NCBI GenBank assembly: GCA_017616475.1
Contig: JAFZYD010000096.1
Coordinates: forward strand, 1 to 32,781
Reading direction: 5' to 3'
Source: Bacteroidales bacterium
GTDB lineage: Bacteria; Bacteroidota; Bacteroidia; Bacteroidales; UBA932
DNA: 32,781 nucleotides
The notes below the pieces were generated by a model. It saw nothing but the letters and a program-made list of their open reading frames with translations, did no database searches and had not been told where the DNA came from. The stretch's first letter is position 1. Each line of letters begins with the position of its first letter. This document shows positions 30,575 through 32,781 of this stretch, piece after piece. The translations under genes were made by a program, and so were the position numbers.

Positions 30575-31792
30575 TTATTTCCGCTTTTTCGAGACTATTT
30601 CCATTGTGTCGCGGGCGATTACCAGCTCTTCGTTGGTGCAGACAACCATTGCCTTGACCTTTGAATTCTCCGTGCTGATGAGCCAGTTGTCGCCTTCCAC
30701 GTGGTCGTTGCGGTAGAGGTCCAGCTCAAGGCCCAGATACTCCAGGCCGGAGAGGACTTCGCGGCGCACGTTGCGGGCGTTCTCACCTATTCCGCCGGTC
30801 ATAATAATAAGGTCTACGCCATTAAGCACTGCCGCATATGCGCCGACATACTTCTTTATGTCGTAGCAGCGCTTCAGATGGGTCATCTCCGCCTGCTTGT
30901 TGCCCTTGGCGGCGGCGCCTTCCACGTCGCGGTTGTCGGCAGATATGCCGGAGAGACCCAGCAGGCCGCTCTTCTTGTTCATTACCGAATCCATCTCGTA
31001 GGGATTCAGGTTTTCTTTGGCCATCAGGAAGGTAACTACGCTGGGGTCTATATTGCCGCAGCGGGTGCCCATTGTGACGCCCTCCAGCGGGGTGAAGCCC
31101 ATCGATGTATCTATAGATTTGCCCCCCTTGATTGCGGTTATGGAGCTGCCGTTGCCAAGGTGGCAGGTGATTATCTTCTTGTCCTTGATGTTCCATCCCA
31201 GGGCGTCGCAGGCTTTGCCCGCCACAAAGTTGTGGCTGGTGCCGTGGAAACCGTAGCGGCGGATGCCGTATTTCTGATAATACTCATACGGCAGGGCGTA
31301 CATATATGCGTAGTCGGGAATGGTCTGGTGGAACGATGTGTCGAACACGGCCACCTGCGGGGTGGAGGGCATAAGTTGCGCGGCGGCGCGGATACCCAGC
31401 AGCGAGGCGGGGTTGTGCAGCGGCGCCAGTGCGCAGCATTTCTCAATCTTCTCTATGGTATCGTCGTTGATTGCTGCAGCAGCGGAGAAGTACTCGCCGC
31501 CGTGGGCCACGCGGTGACCGACTGCGTCAATGTCCTCCAGTGTCTTAAGCACGCCCTTGTCCGGGGAGAGGAGCATTTCCAGCACCACGGAGATGCCTTC
31601 GCTGTGGTCGTGAATGGGGAGTTCCAGGAACACGTCTTCGCGGGTGGGAACCTTATGTGTTATGGTGGCGTTGTCGCTTCCGACGCGCTCTACAAGACCT
31701 TTTGCCAACAGAGAGAAATCGGCGTCGCCCTTCATATCCAGAACCTGATACTTGATAGAAGAACTGCCGCAATTGAGAACAAGAATATTCAT
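30575..31792 (-). CDS. ackA: acetate kinase
   Basis: A 405-residue cytoplasmic enzyme that converts acetyl phosphate and ADP to acetate and ATP, a main ATP source in fermenting anaerobes. ASKHA-fold motifs: MNILVLNCGSSSIKYQVLD (N-terminal phosphate loop), AVGHRVAHGGE, VAVFDTSFHQTIPDYAYMYALP, RRYGFHGTSHNFV, ITCHLGNGSSITAIKGGKSIDTSMGFTPLEGVTMGTRCGNIDPSV, IIMTGGIGENA. Length is normal. Phosphotransacetylase (pta), often its partner, is not adjacent; the upstream 585 bases contain no gene on this strand. A near-consensus -7 box lies at 31819-31826. Confidence 0.97.
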   Translation of the reverse strand: MNILVLNCGSSSIKYQVLDMKGDADFSLLAKGLVERVGSDNATITHKVPTREDVFLELPIHDHSEGISVVLEMLLSPDKGVLKTLEDIDAVGHRVAHGGEYFSAAAAINDDTIEKIEKCCALAPLHNPASLLGIRAAAQLMPSTPQVAVFDTSFHQTIPDYAYMYALPYEYYQKYGIRRYGFHGTSHNFVAGKACDALGWNIKDKKIITCHLGNGSSITAIKGGKSIDTSMGFTPLEGVTMGTRCGNIDPSVVTFLMAKENLNPYEMDSVMNKKSGLLGLSGISADNRDVEGAAAKGNKQAEMTHLKRCYDIKKYVGAYAAVLNGVDLIIMTGGIGENARNVRREVLSGLEYLGLELDLYRNDHVEGDNWLISTENSKVKAMVVCTNEELVIARDTMEIVSKKRK

Positions 31793-31818
31793 ATCGTGTG
31801 TTTAGTTATTTCGTTCCG

Positions 31819-31826
31819 CGAAGTTA
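31819..31826 (-). promoter_or_regulatory. putative -7 box (TAACTTCG) for ackA
   Basis: Seven of eight matches to TAnnTTTG, 26 nt before the ackA ATG. Confidence 0.45.
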
Positions 31827-31955
31827 CTCACATTTCCCGAACCGTCAAACAAAACTCACCGGCTAGAACATCAGCATTGGGCTTGCTCTTTCTCTTTCGC
31901 GACCCGCCCTGCCAAACCGCATCGGTATGCTTGGCGACAGGAGGGGCTTCCTTTC

Positions 31956-31990
31956 GGGGGGTGGCGGGCGGAGGGCTTTCACGGGGTGGG
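31956..31990 (+). other. G-quadruplex-type motif
   Basis: Four or five runs of three or more G (31956-31961, 31966-31968, 31973-31975, 31983-31986, 31988-31990) with loops of 1-7 nt on the plus strand, in an intergenic position upstream of ackA. Confidence 0.5.
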
Positions 31991-32087
31991 CGGTGGCGCC
32001 GCGAGGTAGGGTTCTTGGCCATTATAAGGCCGGAGGGCGGTTTGGCGGGGCTGCAGGGAGAGAGCGAACGGGCTTAAAGAGGCCGCA

Positions 32088-32136
32088 GCTTGAAGTTTTT
32101 CAGGGGCGGATCTTCGCCAGAGAAAAACTTGCAAGC
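32088..32136. repeat. long hairpin-forming inverted repeat
   Basis: Arm 32088-32101 (GCTTGAAGTTTTTC) pairs with 32122-32136 with one bulged base. An inner GGCG/CGCC stem (32105-32108 with 32115-32118) extends it. Nothing in the surrounding sequence explains it. Confidence 0.6.
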
Positions 32137-32198
32137 TTAAGGCTTACGCCCGGAGCGGACGCATCCGTTTTTTCCTTGCGTATTTGCCGGAGGTTAGG

Positions 32199-32206
32199 TA
32201 TATTTG
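32199..32206 (+). promoter_or_regulatory. orphan -7 box (TATATTTG)
   Basis: Full match to TAnnTTTG, with TTG at 32176-32178, 20 nt upstream. The predicted transcript would start near 32211, about 165 nt before the ORF6N ATG, and contain the 32249-32284 hairpin. Confidence 0.5.
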
Positions 32207-32248
32207 CATAAAGCAAGACGGTCGTGGAATCGGCCGGTAATGAAATCA

Positions 32249-32284
32249 GGAGCGCTGAGTCTTCCTCTTCTGGGAAGCGGCTCC
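32249..32284 (+). ncRNA. possible structured leader or small RNA element
   Basis: GGAGC (32249-32253) pairs with GCTCC (32280-32284), and CTTCC (32261-32265) pairs with GGAAG (32273-32277), giving a two-tier hairpin directly downstream of the orphan promoter-like site. I do not recognise a known riboswitch or RNA family. Confidence 0.3.
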
Positions 32285-32311
32285 CTTCACCAAGATATCG
32301 AATTATTGCCG

Positions 32312-32338
32312 TTTGCAATCACGCATAGTGATAGCAAA
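32312..32338. promoter_or_regulatory. palindromic operator-like site before the ORF6N gene
   Basis: TTTGCAATCAC (32312-32322) and GTGATAGCAAA (32328-32338) are inverted copies with one mismatch and a 5-nt spacer, ending 39 nt before the ATG. A third related half-site CACTAT lies at 32347-32352 against ATAGTG at 32325-32330. Confidence 0.5.
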
Positions 32339-32377
32339 CATATATGCACTATTACCATACGCTTAAACATTGTTGTT

Positions 32378-32781
32378 ATGAAAGAAAACAAAAACGCTCA
32401 AATAATCGTAGATAGAGACAGCTTACAGCAGAATGCCTTGGAAGCACGGATTATCACTATTAGGGGTCTTCAAGTTATGTTAGATAGAGATTTGGCCGAA
32501 TTCTATGGCATACCTACCTATAGGTTAAATGAGCAGGTAAAACGCAACATTAAACGCTTCCCAAACTCGTTCAGATTTCAACTCACTGAAAGAGAGAGCG
32601 CTGAACTCATCGCAAATTGCGATAGGTTATCAACTCTAAAGCACAGTTCAAATCTACCCTACGTTTTTACAGACCAAGGTGTGGCTATGCTTTCAGCGGT
32701 GCTCCACAGTCCAGCGGCCGTAGAAATCAGTATCCGTATAATTGAAGCATTCGTAGCTATGCGTCATTTTCTATTAGCAAA
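32378..32781 (+). CDS. ORF6N domain protein, C-terminus cut by window edge
   Basis: The visible 134 residues match the ORF6N domain, a predicted DNA-binding module of phage and accessory-region proteins related to the KilA-N/Bro group. Key segments: ARIITIRGLQVMLDRDLAEFYGIPTYRLNEQVKRNIKRFPNSFRFQLTERE, then LPYVFTDQGVAMLSAVLHSPAAVEISIRIIEAFVAMR. The N-terminal 20 residues (MKENKNAQIIVDRDSLQQNA) are a typical lead-in, so I start at 32378 although the frame is open back to 32198. Codon use differs sharply from the rest of the window: AGA, AGG, TTA and AT-ending codons are common, suggesting horizontal transfer. The role is unknown; regulation of a mobile or defence region is possible. A palindrome lies 39 nt upstream. 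Confidence 0.88.
   Translation, partial: MKENKNAQIIVDRDSLQQNALEARIITIRGLQVMLDRDLAEFYGIPTYRLNEQVKRNIKRFPNSFRFQLTERESAELIANCDRLSTLKHSSNLPYVFTDQGVAMLSAVLHSPAAVEISIRIIEAFVAMRHFLLA

Larger units (their letters stand above)
31793..32377. other. 585-base region without a convincing gene
   Basis: Between ackA and the ORF6N gene I see no gene with recognisable protein features. Short open frames occur on both strands (for example 31828-32022 minus and 31927-32211 plus), but they are low-complexity Arg/Pro/Gly-rich readings of G-rich DNA. The region does hold the ackA promoter, a G-quadruplex-type run, a long hairpin, an orphan plus-strand promoter-like site, a second hairpin and a palindrome just before the ORF6N gene, all listed separately. 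The base composition changes from G-rich to AT-rich at about 32290. Confidence 0.7.

Noticed and set aside
31828-32022. 64-codon minus-strand frame upstream of ackA
   Set aside because: Arg/Pro-rich low-complexity translation of G-rich DNA that overlaps nothing supportive; no family recognised.
30701-32077. 458-codon plus-strand frame across ackA into the intergenic region
   Set aside because: Mostly antisense to ackA, and its tail reads low-complexity G-rich DNA.
32100-32318. 72-codon minus-strand frame
   Set aside because: It covers two hairpins and the orphan promoter-like site, with no recognisable protein pattern.
32240-32377. 46-codon N-terminal extension of the ORF6N protein
   Set aside because: It is in frame but runs through the palindrome, and ORF6N proteins normally start near 32378. 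Kept only as a possible remnant.
1-32781. CRISPR arrays, tRNA or rRNA genes, insertion sequences
   Set aside because: No regularly spaced repeats, no tRNA cloverleaf apart from the tmRNA acceptor domain, no rRNA segments and no transposase were seen.

Overview
The window looks like a chromosomal segment of a fairly GC-rich member of the order Bacteroidales (Bacteroidota). Evidence: promoter -7 boxes of the TAnnTTTG type in front of many genes, few Shine-Dalgarno sequences, families largely restricted to this phylum (DUF4295, DUF4199, the extended LepB, a SecA with a long N-terminal insertion, OprO/OprP-type porins, surface-lipoprotein export signal) and a tmRNA tag ending LAA. GC-rich third codon positions would fit a Rikenellaceae/Alistipes-like organism, but the sequence does not settle genus.

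Layout. 1-2263 (minus): an outer-membrane beta-barrel protein followed directly by a GH127 beta-L-arabinofuranosidase cut by the left edge. 2368-3702 (plus): a CyuA/UPF0597 cysteine desulfidase-like enzyme, convergent with a GH78-like six-hairpin glycosidase (3710-5329, minus). 5397-5793 (minus): tmRNA. 5849-7432 (plus): lnt. 7419-16980 (minus): a 9.5-kb translation and secretion block read thrS-infC-rpmI-rplT-lepB, then rpmB-rpmG-DUF4295, then a radical SAM gene, ftsY and pheT. 17077-18562 (plus): DUF4199 protein and a polyprenyl-phosphate-type GT2. 18559-21843 (minus): DUF1573 protein, meaB and a putative heavy-metal/manganese exporter, packed stop to start. 21947-25492 (plus): small 2[4Fe-4S] ferredoxin and secA. 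25601-30568 (plus): a tight five-gene unit (OprO/P-like porin, surface lipoprotein with lamin-tail domain, divergent triphosphate-tunnel protein, canonical CYTH protein, DASS/SLC13-like transporter). 30575-31792 (minus): ackA. 31793-32377: no convincing gene, but G-rich sequence, hairpins, an orphan promoter-like site and a palindrome. 32378-end (plus): an ORF6N-domain protein with AT-rich codon use, apparently the edge of an accessory region.

How the genes work together. The central minus-strand block supplies two aminoacyl-tRNA synthetases, IF3, four ribosomal proteins (L35, L20, L28, L33), a candidate ribosome-associated DUF4295 protein, the SRP receptor and signal peptidase I; SecA, Lnt and tmRNA elsewhere in the window belong to the same export and quality-control themes. 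The most interesting candidate for an undescribed system is the five-gene porin-lipoprotein-TTM-TTM-DASS unit, which I interpret (inference only) as uptake and handling of phosphate, polyphosphate or another phosphorylated anion. Other notable points are an infC that seems to start at ATA behind a full AGGAGG, a 48-bp near-perfect palindrome at the tmRNA 3' end, and near-leaderless promoter spacing for lnt and the GH78-like gene. All assignments come from reading the sequence; no database search was run.
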